From NCBI GenBank assembly GCA_963575745.1, contig CAUYUJ010018048.1, positions 309,865-373,864 on the forward strand: a stretch of DNA of 64,000 nucleotides, in the 5' to 3' direction. Positions 19,717-30,559 of this stretch are shown here, one piece after another. The DNA comes from Prorocentrum cordatum (lineage: Eukaryota; Sar; Dinophyceae; Prorocentrales; Prorocentraceae). Each line of letters opens with the position of its first letter. Position 1 is the stretch's first letter. The notes below the pieces were generated by a model, which saw nothing but the letters and a program-made list of their open reading frames with translations, was not told where the DNA came from and did no database searches. The translations under genes were made by a program, and so were the position numbers.

Positions 19717-20805
19717 TTGTCGTCCACGTCGTCCATGTCGTCCTCCGCGTCGTCCTCGCCGTCGTCGCCGCTGTGCCGCGCCAGCCTCGCCCCCGCGGGC
19801 CGGCGAGCGCAGCGCCCCCCCGCTGGCCCGAGGAGCACGAGGTGACCGAGCGGCTGCGCGCAGAGCAGGCCGCGCGCCTGGGAGCGCCTCGGCGGCTGTT
19901 CTGTCAGCGGCAACTTGAGCCCAAGGAAGTTGCTGAGGAGGAGCGGTCGAGGTATGAGATCGGGGTCGGTTCGGGGAGGGTGCCCTAGTGCTCTTCGTCT
20001 TTGTTGGATGTCGTTTTGTGTTTGTTGGATGTTCTTGTGCACCCTGGGGAGGGTGCCCTTGGATGTTCTGTGGGTTTTGGCCGGGGGGTGTCTCGTGTTC
20101 TTGAGGGACGTTCGTCTGTCCTGGGTTCGACTGTACCCATACCACTGCCCTTCGCCCGTTTTCGCCCGTTTGGGGCCTCCTTGAAGGCCCCCGCCGCCAC
20201 CGCTGGATTCGCCTCGACATTCTGGTCAGAAGGCACCCCGGGAGAGGTCCAGGGAGCAGCGGTATCGGTACCTCGTGGCTTCCCCGGCAGCGATGAGAGG
20301 CAGCCGAGGGACGCGTCAGAGCCGAGTTGGGCACACGGGGACACAACGTGAAGGGGCGCGGGCCGGGGGCGGAGGGAGGCCGCGGGCGGCGGAGCACCCG
20401 GAGACGGTGAAGATCTTCCTCGGCCGCACAGGCAGACCCTGAGCTCTTGGCTCGGGGCTCACGCGTCGGGGGTCAGCGCCAAGGGGGGGGGTCAGCCCAT
20501 GCCCCCTGGCTGACCCAGGTCTGGGAGCCACGTGGGGCCGATCCCCCCCTGCCGCCCTCCGCTGACCCGGGCACGTGAGCTATTGAGCGGCAGGCCAGGC
20601 TTCGCGACGGGGCCTTGGCCGACCCGTGCTTCTGCTGACCAGGGTTAGAGCGTGCGCGACTGGCGTCGCAATTCCTGCATAGCCGGTGATGTTGAGCAGG
20701 TGAACCAGACTCTCAACACATTGTGACATTCAAGACCGATGCTTTTCTTGTTTTCGGCCATTGGGCCTTCGCCGGGCCCTGGGCCTGCCAAAAAGTCACT
20801 TCCAG
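19717..20805. other. Spacer without recognised gene
   Basis: GC-rich sequence including a GTCGTC-rich patch at 19710-19775. No gene or RNA motif was recognised. Confidence 0.4.
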
Positions 20806-20895
20806 GGAATGGTCTCCGGTATGGCCTCCCGCGTGGTCTCCGGCACGGTCTTTCGCACGGTTTTCCGTATGGTCTCTCGTACGGTCGCCCGTATT
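20806..20895 (+). repeat. 12-bp degenerate tandem repeat
   Basis: Units such as GGTATGGCCTCC, GGCACGGTCTTTC and GTATGGTCTCTC repeat about seven times. Confidence 0.65.
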
Positions 20896-21592
20896 CAACA
20901 CAATGCAGTGCTATTTCAACTTTTTACTTATGCTATTAGGGTCACCTGCCGCCACGATGTGATCATTTGTTGTTGATGGTCCCGGTGCACGTGGAGGGCC
21001 CATGGGGCACGAGAACGGTGGAAAGCTTCCGAAACGCTTGGTCTTCCGGGACGGGACCTGTCTTCTTCATTGCTAGCCATGCCTTGGTTTGCTGAGGTCG
21101 CCTTTGACAGGGCTCCGACGACTGCTTCAGACGTCGCTGTCGCTCAGCCAGGGTCCATTTCGATCCGATCCATCTGACTCGATATCGGTACCGATGTGTG
21201 CCGGCTCGGTCATATTTGATTATGATAATCGGACGATCCGAGCGGCCCGATGTTTGCATCTCGCTGTTGTGTATCTTGGTGCGGCCAGTCCGATCCGATC
21301 TCGACCCGGTGCCGACGCGGCTCAATTTGGCACACGTTCCGATCCGATTTGATCCTGATCTTCCGTTCTCGTTTGCCACCGCCACCCCACGTGCACGTGC
21401 CTCGCGCCGCGGTCCTTGCCCTCTCGATTCTGGATGCCAGGCCTCCAGAATCGCTACACAGGTGTGTCCTAGTTCTTTCTTTGGGCGCCTGGGGGCCGCT
21501 CTGGAACGGACCCCCACCAGCATCGGAGGTCTGGGAGGATGCTGCGCCGAGGGCTTGGCACACAGTCAGCTCGAACATGAGCTCAAGCTAGT
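20896..21592. other. Spacer without recognised gene
   Basis: GATCCGATC words recur at 21150-21355. No protein motif was recognised. Confidence 0.4.
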
Positions 21593-21835
21593 TAGAGAGG
21601 ACGAGGACGGCGATGACGAGGCCAGTGAGGATGGCGAGGACGAAGACGGCCACGACGAGGACGACGAGGTCGACGAGGACGACGGCGATGAGGACGAGGG
21701 CTGAGAACGAGTGCGACGAGGACGACGGCTAGGAGGAGGACGACGCGGATGAAGGCATTGGGCTGGGTCCAGAGGAGGAGGAGGAGGAGGACGACGAGGT
21801 CGAGGACAAGGGTCCTCTTCCTTTGTTTTCTCCTG
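21593..21835 (+). repeat. GACGAG/GGA-rich purine tract
   Basis: Acidic open frame (Asp/Glu runs) caused by GACGAGGAC repeats and a (GGA)n block at 21770-21790. Confidence 0.75.
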
Positions 21836-21929
21836 TCTAGAAGGAGGGGCTCGGGGCCCGCCGAGGCGAAGAACCAGGCCTTGCAGACCACGCTGGACCA
21901 GACTCTGGCGAGCTCTCTCCTGTCTGTCG

Positions 21930-21992
21930 GTCTGTCCTTCGGTCGGTCGGTCGGTCGGTCGGTCGGTCGGTCTGTCTGTCTGTCTGTCTGCC

Positions 21993-22033
<41 letters not shown>

Positions 22034-22200
22034 CTATTTCTCTGTCTCGTTTTTTTTTGGGGGGGTGTTCTCTCTCTCTCTCTCTATCTCTCTCTCTGTC
22101 TCTCTCTCTCTGCCTCTGTCTCTTTCTTTCTTTCTTTTCTCTCGCCCATTCATTTTTCCATACTCTTCTCTCATCTTTCTCTCTATCTGTACATAGATAT
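21930..22200 (+). repeat. Compound microsatellite: (GGTC)n, (TGTC)n, (TC)n
   Basis: (CGGT)n at 21938-21970, (TGTC)n to about 22030, a T8G7 block, then (TC)n-rich sequence to about 22140. It lies directly left of the second TIR-minisatellite element. Confidence 0.9.
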
Positions 22201-22239
22201 ACAGGTACGGTCGTATAGGTATACAGGTATATCGATCTA

Positions 22240-23728
22240 TGAAAGAGGGCGTTCTGCCGCTGCTGGCAAAAAACCGAGGGTGGTTCACTGGGGGTTCCAC
22301 CACCCCCCGGTCCATCATGAAAAAGGGGGGGTGTCCCTACCGGTTCGGATCGCCTCCCCCCCCCCCTCGCCGCCGGCAAACGCTTCCCCCTCTTCCCCCA
22401 CTCCGGACAGTGGGACGGCGGCGGGGACAGTGGGGACAGTGGGACAGTGGTGGGGACAGTGGGGACAGTGGGACAGTGTGGTGGGGACGGTGGTGGTGGG
22501 GACAGTGGTGAGGGCGGTGGTGAGGACGGTGGTGGGACAATGGGACAGGGGTACAGTGGGGGCACTGGGGGGGACAGTTGGGACGGTGGCGGGAACAGTG
22601 GAGACGGTTGGACAGTGGTGGGGACAGTGGGGACAGAGGGACGGGGACGGTGGTGGTTGGGACGCGGACAGTGGGACAGTAGTGGGGACAGTGGGGACAG
22701 TGGGACGGTGGTGGGTACGGTGGTGGTGGGGGGGACAGTGGTGAGGGAGCTGGTGAGGACGGTGGTGCGACAATGGGACAATCGTACAGTTTGGAGAGTG
22801 GTGGGGACAGTGGGGACAGTGGGACAGTGGTGGGGACAGTGGGGACAGAGGGAAAGCACAGTGGGACAGCGGTGGGGACAGTGGGACAGTGGTGGGGACA
22901 GTGGGGACTGGGACAGTGGTGGGGACAGTAGCGGGGACAGTGGGGAGAGTGGGACCTTGGTGGGGACAGTGGCGGGGACAGCGGGGACAGTGCGACAGTG
23001 GTGGGGGCACTGGTGGGGACAGTGGGGACAGTGGTGGGAACAGTGGGGGCAGTGCGACAGTGGTGGGGACAGGTGGGACAGTGGGGACAGTAGGATGGGG
23101 ACGGTGGTGGTGGGGACAGTGGTGGGGACAGTGGGACAGTGGTGGGGACAGTGGGGACGTGGTGGGGACAGTGGTGAGGGCGGTGGGGAGGACGGTGGTG
23201 GGACAGTGGGGACAGTGGTGCAGTGTGGACAGTGGTGGGGACAGTGGGGACACTGGGACAGTGGCGGGATCAGTGGGACAGCACAGTGGGACAGCGGAGG
23301 GGACAGTGTGGACAGTGGGACAGTCGGGACAGTGGGACAGTGGTGGGGACAGTGGTGGGGACAGTGGGGACAGTGCGACAGATGTGGGGGCACTGGTGGG
23401 AACAGTGGGTCAAGTGCGACAGTGGCGGGGGCACTGGTGGACAGTGGGGACAGTGGTGGGAACAGTGGGGACAGTGGGACAGTGGTGGGGACAGGTGGGG
23501 ACAGTTGGGACACTGGGACAGTGGTGGGGACGGTGGTGGTGGGGACGGTGGTGAGGGCGGTGGTGAGGACCCGGCAGGAGTCGTTTGCCGGCGGCGAGTA
23601 GGTGGGGGGGGGTTCAGGTGGGAGGGGGTCGAACTTCCGTAGTGACCCCTCCCCGGTTTTCTGGAGGGGGGTTGCGGTGGGGGGTGAGGTTTGTTGGGGG
23701 AGGGTGTGGGGGGGTGCGGGTTCTCTCC
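22240..23728. mobile_element. TIR-bounded minisatellite element, copy 2
   Basis: The left arm opens GAAAGAGGGCGTTCTGCCGC, parallel to GAAAGAGCGTGTCCTACCG of copy 1. Both left arms contain ATGAAAAAGGGGGG and CTACCGGTTCG, and both end CGCCGCCGGCAAACG. The right arm carries CGTTTGCCGGCGGCGAG, GTAGTGACCCCTCCCC and GGTTTTCTGGAGG as in copy 1, and ends near GTTCTCTCC. A 12-bp near-repeat, ATATCGATCTAT (22229-22240) and ATATCAATCTAT (23732-23743), flanks the element and is a candidate target-site duplication, although the flanks are simple-sequence DNA. Confidence 0.72.
22405..23568 (+). repeat. G-rich minisatellite, copy 2
   Basis: Same unit vocabulary and strand orientation as 17876-18827. Long open frames on both strands here are repeat artefacts. 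Confidence 0.92.
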
Positions 23729-23731
23729 TAC

Positions 23732-23785
23732 ATATCAATCTATCCATCCATCCATCTATCCATCCATCCATCCATTTATCTGTGT
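23732..23785 (+). repeat. (CATC)n microsatellite
   Basis: TCCATCCATC units with a few TCTA variants, directly right of the TIR-minisatellite element. Confidence 0.88.
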
Positions 23786-23849
23786 AGCTATCTGAGTAGG
23801 CCCCGCCACGGGGGCGACCAATACTGGTACAACTGTGTGACATGGGGGG

Positions 23850-24985
23850 CCCAACGTGCCTCCATCCGCCAAAAGGGCCCTAAACGGAGCCCAGGGGCGA
23901 AAACCACTGATTTACCTGATGTTTTTGAGGATTTTCGTGTGGCCGCCTACTCCGCTGCTGCACGAAGCCCAGAGACGGCACAAGAGGCGCCCAATAGGGT
24001 CCCAAGACATATCAAGAGGGCGCCAATGCGGCCCAAGAGGAGCCCAAAGTCGCCCAGAGGGTTCCGGGCGGCCGCCCACATGAGCTCGGACACGTTACAC
24101 ACGGGCCCGAAACGAGGCCCACAGGGCCCCCAAACGGCCACAGCACGCCCATCATTGCTTTGATGCGAGCTCAGGTAGCCTCCGAAGCGCACCAAGATGG
24201 CTTCAAGCTGATCCCCGAGAGAGGCTCCAGTGGCGACGCACAACATGGCTCCAAGACACCCAAGCGGGCGCCAAGACGGCCCACGAGGCGCCCAGAATCG
24301 CCAAAGCGGGCTCCAGGTGGTTCCCCAAACGAGCTTGGACACGCCACAACGGCCCTACAGGAGGCCCACAGGGCCCCAGAATGGCCCAAGTACGCCCACC
24401 ACCGCTCCGATGCAGCCCACGAGGCGTCCACGACGGCCCAAGAGGGCTCGACGTAAGCTGCTTTCCGAAACAGCCCCAATCGGCAAGCATCCTCTATTTT
24501 TTGATCGCGTGGTCGCCTGCTCCGCTTCCCGACGCTCGGAGACGGCACACGAGGCGTGCACGAGGGCCCCAATGTGCCCCAAGGCTGCGCCAAAGCGGCC
24601 CAAGAGGGCTCAAGGCGGCTCTCCACATGATCCTGGACACGCCAAGAGGGTAGTAAAGATTGCCCGCAGTGTTTCAAAACTGCCCTAGGACTCCCACCGA
24701 AGCCTCTTGCTGCCCACGAGGTACTCAAGACGCTCCAAGGCGGCTGCAAACTGCCCTCCGAGAGGGCCGCAATCAGGAGAAATCAGTGATTCTCTGTCGT
24801 TTTCAATGCTTTGTAATTTGTCGCCTGCTCCGCTTCCTAACGCGCGGGGACGGCCCACGAGGCATCCACGAGAGAGCCCCCACACAACGCAAGGAGGCTT
24901 ATTTCGAGCCTCGATATCCCAGAGGGACTTTGCACTTAACACCCGGCCGAGGAGCCCCCAAAGGTTCCCAAAGACTTCCACATGA
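23850..24985 (-). repeat. Degenerate CCATCTTGGGC-type repeat block, inverted, with higher-order units
   Basis: Words such as GCCCAAGAGGGC, GCGCCAAGACGGCCCA and CACGAGGCG recur every 10-40 bp. Read on the minus strand they match the clusters at 28305 and 62520. Superimposed is a larger unit: CGCCTACTCCGCTGC at about 23943, CGCCTGCTCCGCTTCC at about 24515 and again at about 24822, each followed by GGGACGGC-like sequence. Confidence 0.6.
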
Positions 24986-24986
24986 G

Positions 24987-25157
24987 TCGGGGATGGACAG
25001 ACCCCCCTTTAGTAAAACGTGGTTTAGTGAAAACGACCTGAGGCCCAAACCTGGCGGGCGCAAGCCTGGAAAATAACGGCCACGGCGCCCTCTCGAGAAC
25101 CGAAAACGGACAATTCACTAATCGACGTGTCAGGGTAGGAGGTCTGTCCACCCCCGA
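24987..25157. mobile_element. Small TIR element (MITE-like), 171 bp
   Basis: The left end GGGGATGGACAGACCCCC matches the reverse complement of the right end, GGGGGTGGACAGACCTCC. Weaker pairing continues to GTTTAGTGAA against GATTAGTGAA. ATGAGTC (24982-24988) and ATGAGCC (25158-25164) flank it and may be a target-site duplication. No coding capacity. Confidence 0.55.
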
Positions 25158-25184
25158 ATGAGCCTCGGCACCCCGACAGGGCCC

Positions 25185-25620
25185 CACAGAGGCCTCCACG
25201 ATGGCCCCCCACACGGCCGCAACCATCGGGTTCTGGAGAGCCGCTTGTCGCCCCTCATCGGAGCAGACGGCTCTCCAGTATTTCAAAAAGGAGCCCCGAC
25301 ACGCCGAAATCGGAGGGCACCAACTATACACCAACACCGATCCTGGCCCAGGATCACCCTGGGCCCAGGATCGGTGTATATGCCTTCTTGCGCAAGGCAG
25401 GAGGGCGTATACACCGATCCTGGGCCCAGGGTGATCCTGGGCCAGGATCGGTATTGGTGTATAGTTGGTGCCTTCCTACGAAAGGGGCTCACAGAGGCCT
25501 CCACGAGGGCTCCCACACGGGCGCGCTTTCAGGTTCCCCGAGAGCCTTTCTGGAACTTGATTGGCGTCGCCCGTCATCCGAGCAGACGTTCTCCAGCACT
25601 TTTTGCGCTGCCGTTAAGAG
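25185..25620 (+). repeat. Imperfect tandem duplication, about 305 bp period
   Basis: CACAGAGGCCTCCACGA at 25185 and 25490 begins parallel stretches with CACACGG, TCGCCC, TCATC, GAGCAGACG and CTCTCCAG words. The second copy is less complete, and the hairpin at 25316-25472 lies between them. Confidence 0.6.
25316..25472. mobile_element. Near-perfect 69-bp-arm hairpin
   Basis: The left arm 25316-25384 (GGCACCAACTATACACCAAC, then CCGATCCTGGCCCAGG, and so on) pairs with 25404-25472 with about two mismatches in 69 bp. The loop is 19 bp (25385-25403). The arms contain nested GATCCTGGGCCCAGGATC-type palindromes. There is no ORF. Foldback/MITE or a recent inverted duplication. Confidence 0.82.
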
Positions 25621-28304
25621 AGCCTTCCAAGAAAATGAGATTGGCAGCCAGTCCGAGGAAAGCACGGCGCGGAGGAGGATACCTGGCAAGTCGTATCTTG
25701 TGCAGTATTTGGGCAGTTGTTCTGCAATTCCAGAGTCAACTAGAACCTGTTTATATAGGTATGGGTGCCATTTTGGTGTTCGCAGAGTTGCTGGCGTGTG
25801 TGCATATAGGCGTTTTCAGTTCTCTCTCTCTCTCTCTCTTTCTTTCGACTGAGAGCTGTGCTTCTCTTCTTTTCCATCGCTCTGCTCATCCCATCAAGCG
25901 AACTCGGCGCGCTGTTCTATCTGGGCCAGTCCCTCTTTGTTCCTCTTACGCTTTTCGCATCTCACCAGCTACTAATATGAATTCCCGATCCTAGTTCTGC
26001 ATATTGTAAGACTGCGTGTACACATCTTTATATATACACACATGTCGATGCCTATATCTATAGTTACCATATATCCTCATTTGGTCTCCCTTTCTGTACC
26101 AAATCACACATATCTCTTTCTATTTTTGTATGAAACTGTCATTACTTTCTCTCACCTGGTCATTTTTTTTGTTTAGCTCCCTCTCTCTCTTGATATCGTA
26201 TAGACATAGATATGCCACATCCTTTTATGATTTCCTCGTCTCTTTCGATATTTTCCTCTTTCTCTCTCCCGTGTCCCCCTCTTTCTATGTCTCTCTTTCG
26301 GTGTTGGCCTGCCAGACTGCGTCGCAGTGTGTCTCAGAAAGACACGGTGGATGAGGAGGAGGAGGAGGAGGGTCGGGCTCGCCGATGCCAGAAAGCGCAA
26401 GCGGATCGTCTATCTGTCCATCCATCCTGCCCCGTTCCGGTCCATTCCGTTCCATCCCACCCTTTCGCCTCCCCCTCGAGGATTGGGATCGAGATGCCCT
26501 CGAGGTTCGGGCATTTTTGGATCCATTCCAAGATGTGTTTTTGGTGGCCCCCTCAGGCAGAAATTCTAGACGCTTCGCGTATCCCCATCAGCACGCCGCC
26601 TCGTGTTGTTCTGACAACTCGGGCCTCCGCCTGCCCCGACACCACCGGGGGCCAGACCTGGGGTGGGGTGAGTGCGGTGCGGCAAGTGGTACACCCTCTG
26701 CGCGCTATCGACGTTCCCCCTTCTGGTCCACCACGGCCCCCGTCTGACGCACGCCGCTTGGTTCCCCCGTCCTCCGTGATGGATCAGCTGCCTGCGTTGT
26801 TCCCCGACGACGTGGTCCACCTCAGGGCGGGAGCCTACATCGTGCTCCTGGTAGTGCTCGAGTGGTTCATCCTTTGTCCGTACTCACGCTCTCCTACGAG
26901 GGGACCATGGTGTTAGGCCACGCCTGCTGCTGTTCCCCCGCACTCCGGGTTTAGCAGTCTAGGTTCGGACTCCGCGGCTGCATCGACGTCCGTCCATTGA
27001 TCGATGGCTCACGGCGACTCGCGCCCATGATTTCAAGTGTGTGAGGCTTCCCCTGCCGCCCCTCCTCTGCCCGCGCCTTCCCCGCTTTCCTCGTCTGCCC
27101 CTCTCCTCCTCCCCTGTCTTTTTCCGACCGCTGCCGTTTCCCGCCTCTGGGTCGGCACTTAATGAGGGTCATTTTGTCCTTGGCACGTGCGTCGCGGCGT
27201 TGGCCTATGTGCCTGCGTCGCCAATCATCTCGCATTGCGCCCTTGTCGAGATTGACCCGCTCTCTGGAGTCGTCCTTCTTTGAGCCGCAGATAAAAAAAA
27301 ACGTATCCCCACCAGCGTGGTTGGTCGGGCCTGCCACTCGGTCGTTCTCACCGCAGCCCTGGACATCAGCTCGCTGGCACCAGGCTTTCTGCACTCCCGT
27401 GCGACACGTTCGGCGAGGCAGCACGCTGGCTCCGTTGCAGCGACTGGGCGCTGTTGTCAACCATACACAGGGCTACGCCTGGCTCGGCTTTGCCCTGGGT
27501 GCGTCCCTGCTGTGTGTGATCAGCTTCCCGCTGTTGCAGCCGCCCCCCTTTCGCAGAGCAGTCTGCGCAGCGTTCGTCAGCTGCACACCGTTATTTCGCC
27601 GCATTGTTTGTGTCGGTTACTGTGTGTGCACGCTGGCTTCAGCCGCGGGTGGTCCTTCGCCGAGGAGCATCCGCGTTCTCCTTCCGATGGCATCCCACGT
27701 GGTCCACCCAGCCGTGGCGCTTGTGAGTACGTTGCGTTAGGCCGTGGCCCCACCACCGTACAGGGTGCTGCCTCGTGTTTCTGCTCGCTCACCTCGCCCG
27801 GTTTTCAGTGTTGGCGCCGGCATGGCGACTCTCAGTTGTCTTCGCACTTGTAGCTGCGTCTCTTGGTTCGCTTCTGCGCCTACGTGCGTCGCTTGCGAAT
27901 TCAGTACACTTTCTACTGAGCATGTGCAACCGCGAGCTCGCTCGCAGGAACGGTCTGCTGTCGACAGTGACGGCTGGATCGCCAATTTACAATGCGCCGC
28001 GGCCCGGACGTTGTGACCGCTCCCTGGGCTTTTCCTTGGAGCCGCCGAACAAAACAAAAACATATTCCCACCAGCCCATCCAGAAATGATGCCCAGGGGA
28101 ATTGAAGTGATCAGGGAAGTGAGGGGGCGTACAGAGTCTCAAAGGGCTGGGGACCCGTCTTACTCCAACGGGGGGAGGATGGAAGACGAATCGGAGGAGG
28201 AGGAGAAGGGGGAGGAGGGAGGAAGGAGAAAAAGGAATAGGCGGATGAAAAGGAGGATGAGGAGAGTGAGAAGGAGGAAAATGAAGGAAAGGGCGAGCAG
28301 AATG
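25621..28304. other. Spacer without recognised gene
   Basis: Includes (TC)n at 25820-25845, AT-rich sequence with TATATATACACAC near 26030-26045, pyrimidine-rich sequence to 26300 and a (GGA)n patch at 26355-26372. Open frames of 100-230 codons at 26.2-28.0 kb overlap in several frames without motifs. GAGCCGC plus A-run plus CCCCACCAGC near 27280-27316 recurs loosely at 28038-28078. Confidence 0.4.
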
Positions 28305-29070
28305 GCCAGAGGCCTCTTGGATGCCTCTCGGAGTCTTTCCAAGTGTCTCTTGGGAGCGTCTTGGACGCGTCTTGGGACGTTTTGGGGGCCTCATGGCGGT
28401 CCTAGAGGCCTCTTGGAGCGTCTTGGGTGCATCAGGGACTCCGGAGGGGGTGGGTGGGGTGGTGGAGGGGGGGTGGAAAAAGGGGGGGGTGGAGGGGGGT
28501 GGAGGGGTCTCTTGGGGCCATCTTGGGGGTCTTTTGGGGGCCTCATGGGACCATCTTGGGACCATCTTGGGGCCATCTTGGCGCCTCTTGGGGCCTCCTG
28601 GGCGCCTCTTGGAACCATCTTGGAGACGATCGATCAAAGAAGGGGAAGGTCGCAATTAGCGTCGCCCTTCGGGAGCCACAAAAAGTCGCTTCTTGGGCCC
28701 ATTTTGAGGCGCTCTTGGGGCGCTCTTGGGTGCTCTTGGGGCCGTTTTGGGGCCATCTTGGGCCTCTCTTGGGGCCCTCTTGGGCCATCTTGGAGCCATC
28801 TTGGGGCCTCGAATGGCCATCGGAAGCGAAAAGGCGAGAAAACAACACACTTTGATTTTCTTCGGTTTGGGAGCCATTTTGGCCTCTTGGGGGGCCTCCT
28901 TGGGAGGCTCCAAGGCCACTTGGAGCCGTCTTGGGGCAGTCTTGGGGCCTCTTGGAGCATCTTGGGAGCCATCTTGAGGCATCTTGGGCTATCTTGAGCC
29001 ATCTTGGAGCTCATCTTGGGCTCTCCGGGGCCCACTTGGAGCCGTCTTGGGCCATCTTGGACACTAACCC
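28305..29070 (+). repeat. CCATCTTGGGGCC-type degenerate tandem repeat
   Basis: Dozens of imperfect 10-13 bp units (GCCTCTTGGGG, CCATCTTGGGG, GCGCTCTTGGG). They create a repetitive Trp/Gly/Leu/Ser open frame on the plus strand and Pro/Lys/Gln frames on the minus strand. A GAAGCGAAAAGGCGAGAAA block at about 28820 recurs as GAAAGCGAAAAAGTGAGAAA near 62797. Confidence 0.78.
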
Positions 29071-29374
29071 CTCGCGCCCCCCCCCGTCCAGTTCCAGGGG
29101 AGGGGGTAGGGGGAGGGGTAAACCCTTCCCCGAAGGGGAAGAGGGAAGATGGAAGAGGAAACTTTCTAAACCACCTACGCCCAGAGGGCTGGTGGGATTA
29201 CCGCAGCGGTTCCCGTCGAGCTTTATCCCGTGCTCGGGACGCCTCCTGGGAGCCCGGGGCCTGGTTGTCAGTTTCTGAAGGCAAGGGTTCAAGGGCGCAA
29301 CGGTCGGAGGGGAGTATGATCATAATGGGTACGGAACAAATGAGTTCGAAGGCCCACAGCAGTTCCTGGTCATG
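29071..29374. other. Spacer without recognised gene
   Basis: Purine-rich flank; nothing recognised. Confidence 0.4.
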
Positions 29375-29520
29375 TTTGATCCGGACCCGCTGCCATCATC
29401 GCCGCGGACGTTGTCCATTTGAGACAGACGGCGGCCTGCCCAACAGCGGCCGCTGTCGGTGTTGGACATCATTTGTTGTTGGGCAGCACCGTGCCAATTT
29501 TTTCCGTACCCCCTTTTGGG
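29375..29520 (+). repeat. Dispersed repeat A, copy 2
   Basis: Matches 7010-7160 in order: TTGTCCATTTGAGACAGA, CGGCCTGCCCAACAGC, GGCCGCTGTCGG, TTGGACATCATTTG, TTGTTGGGC. Confidence 0.65.
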
Positions 29521-29545
29521 GCAACAGTAGGAGGGGATGGGTGCA

Positions 29546-29725
29546 GGTCGTTTTTGCCAAGCCACCCCAGCCCAACCCCGAGGTTCCAGACCTCCCCAAC
29601 TTTCGGATGGGGCGGTGTACGGGCTCCACTGTGTACTTTTGGATGTTCCAGAACGCCCCCCCACTGGAACGTGGCAGGCCCAACGGCGACCTCGGGGGTT
29701 GGGTTGGGGTGTCCTGGTGGGCAGC
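29546..29725. mobile_element. Short inverted-repeat element
   Basis: The left arm GCCAAGCCACCCCAGCCCAA followed by CCCCGAGG pairs with right-arm CCTCGGGGGTTGGGTTGGGG followed by TGTCCTGGTGGGC. A matching arm-like word occurs alone at 8248-8268. Confidence 0.5.
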
Positions 29726-29734
29726 CCTCGGGGG

Positions 29735-29860
29735 GTGGCGCGTCGACCCCACATCGCCCATTCATCGCCGACAGGGCACCGATAGCCCACCCCACCCGGG
29801 GCCGTGTGGACCTGCTATCGGGGGACTGCTGCCGCCGACCTATCGGCGCGGTACGCCCCT
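29735..29860 (+). repeat. Dispersed repeat C, copy 1
   Basis: Shares with 32335-32480 the series TCGCCCATTCATCGCC, GATAGCCCACCCC, GCTATCGGGGG and CTATCGGCG. GATAGC and GCTATC are inverted words inside each copy. Confidence 0.62.
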
Positions 29861-30545
29861 CCATGGGTCTCCTGTTCTCTTGAGAGCTGTGCCTGCGGCC
29901 CCAGTGCATGTGTGATTGCACGGCGCCGCCGCGCCTATGTTTGCCCCCCCCCCCCCCCCCAACACGTTCTGTTTGTGCCTCACAATAGTTCTCCACCTAT
30001 TTCCCAGTGGAGGTTCTCGCATGGCGCCGCCGCGCTCATCTCAGCACACCTTTGCCACGGATGGTGCCCCACGTGGGGCCACATGTTGGCATGACGCCGC
30101 AGGGGCGCGGCACGCCCGAAAGGCACTCGGGCATCTGCGGGACCCAGCGCATCGCGCGGTTCTGTCATCGTTTCGCACGGCGTTGTTCCGTAACGCACAC
30201 GCAGCGTGCGGCGCTGATTCTCGCACGCTATTTCCTCCCAGGATCCCTCGTCCGCCTCTCTCTCTGCGTCCGTCCTGCTCTGTGGCGCGTTTACCGTCGA
30301 CTTCAGTTTGCTCTTCGGGTCGTGAGGTTTTGTGCTCGATCGGGGCACTTTGGGTGCGCTCTGGCGTTCCTTGGCGCAGCGTTCCAAGGTGTTGCAAACT
30401 ACGTGCTCAATGTGTTCTCGTCCGTTGAGCGGTCCAGTTTCTAGTCGCCTCGCGTTGAGAAAGGGTTGGGTTCTTCGCCAGTGCATTTCTGTGATTCAGA
30501 ACCGATGATATCAAACTTATCCCAGTGCGACCCTACCTAGGAGTT
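29861..30545. other. Spacer without recognised gene
   Basis: Contains a C run at 29945-29960. No gene recognised. Confidence 0.4.
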
Positions 30546-30559
30546 GGAGCCCCCATGGA

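Noticed and set aside
21837-23843. 668-codon minus-strand frame, and 384-codon plus-strand frame on the same DNA
   Set aside because: Same minisatellite effect in copy 2; both strands open at once, no domain.
23850-25000. Possible CRISPR-like array of short repeats
   Set aside because: Repeats are degenerate, spacing irregular, and the genome is eukaryotic.
28086-28997. 303-codon frame with SWDHLG-type repeats
   Set aside because: Caused by the CCATCTTGGGG repeat; not protein-like.
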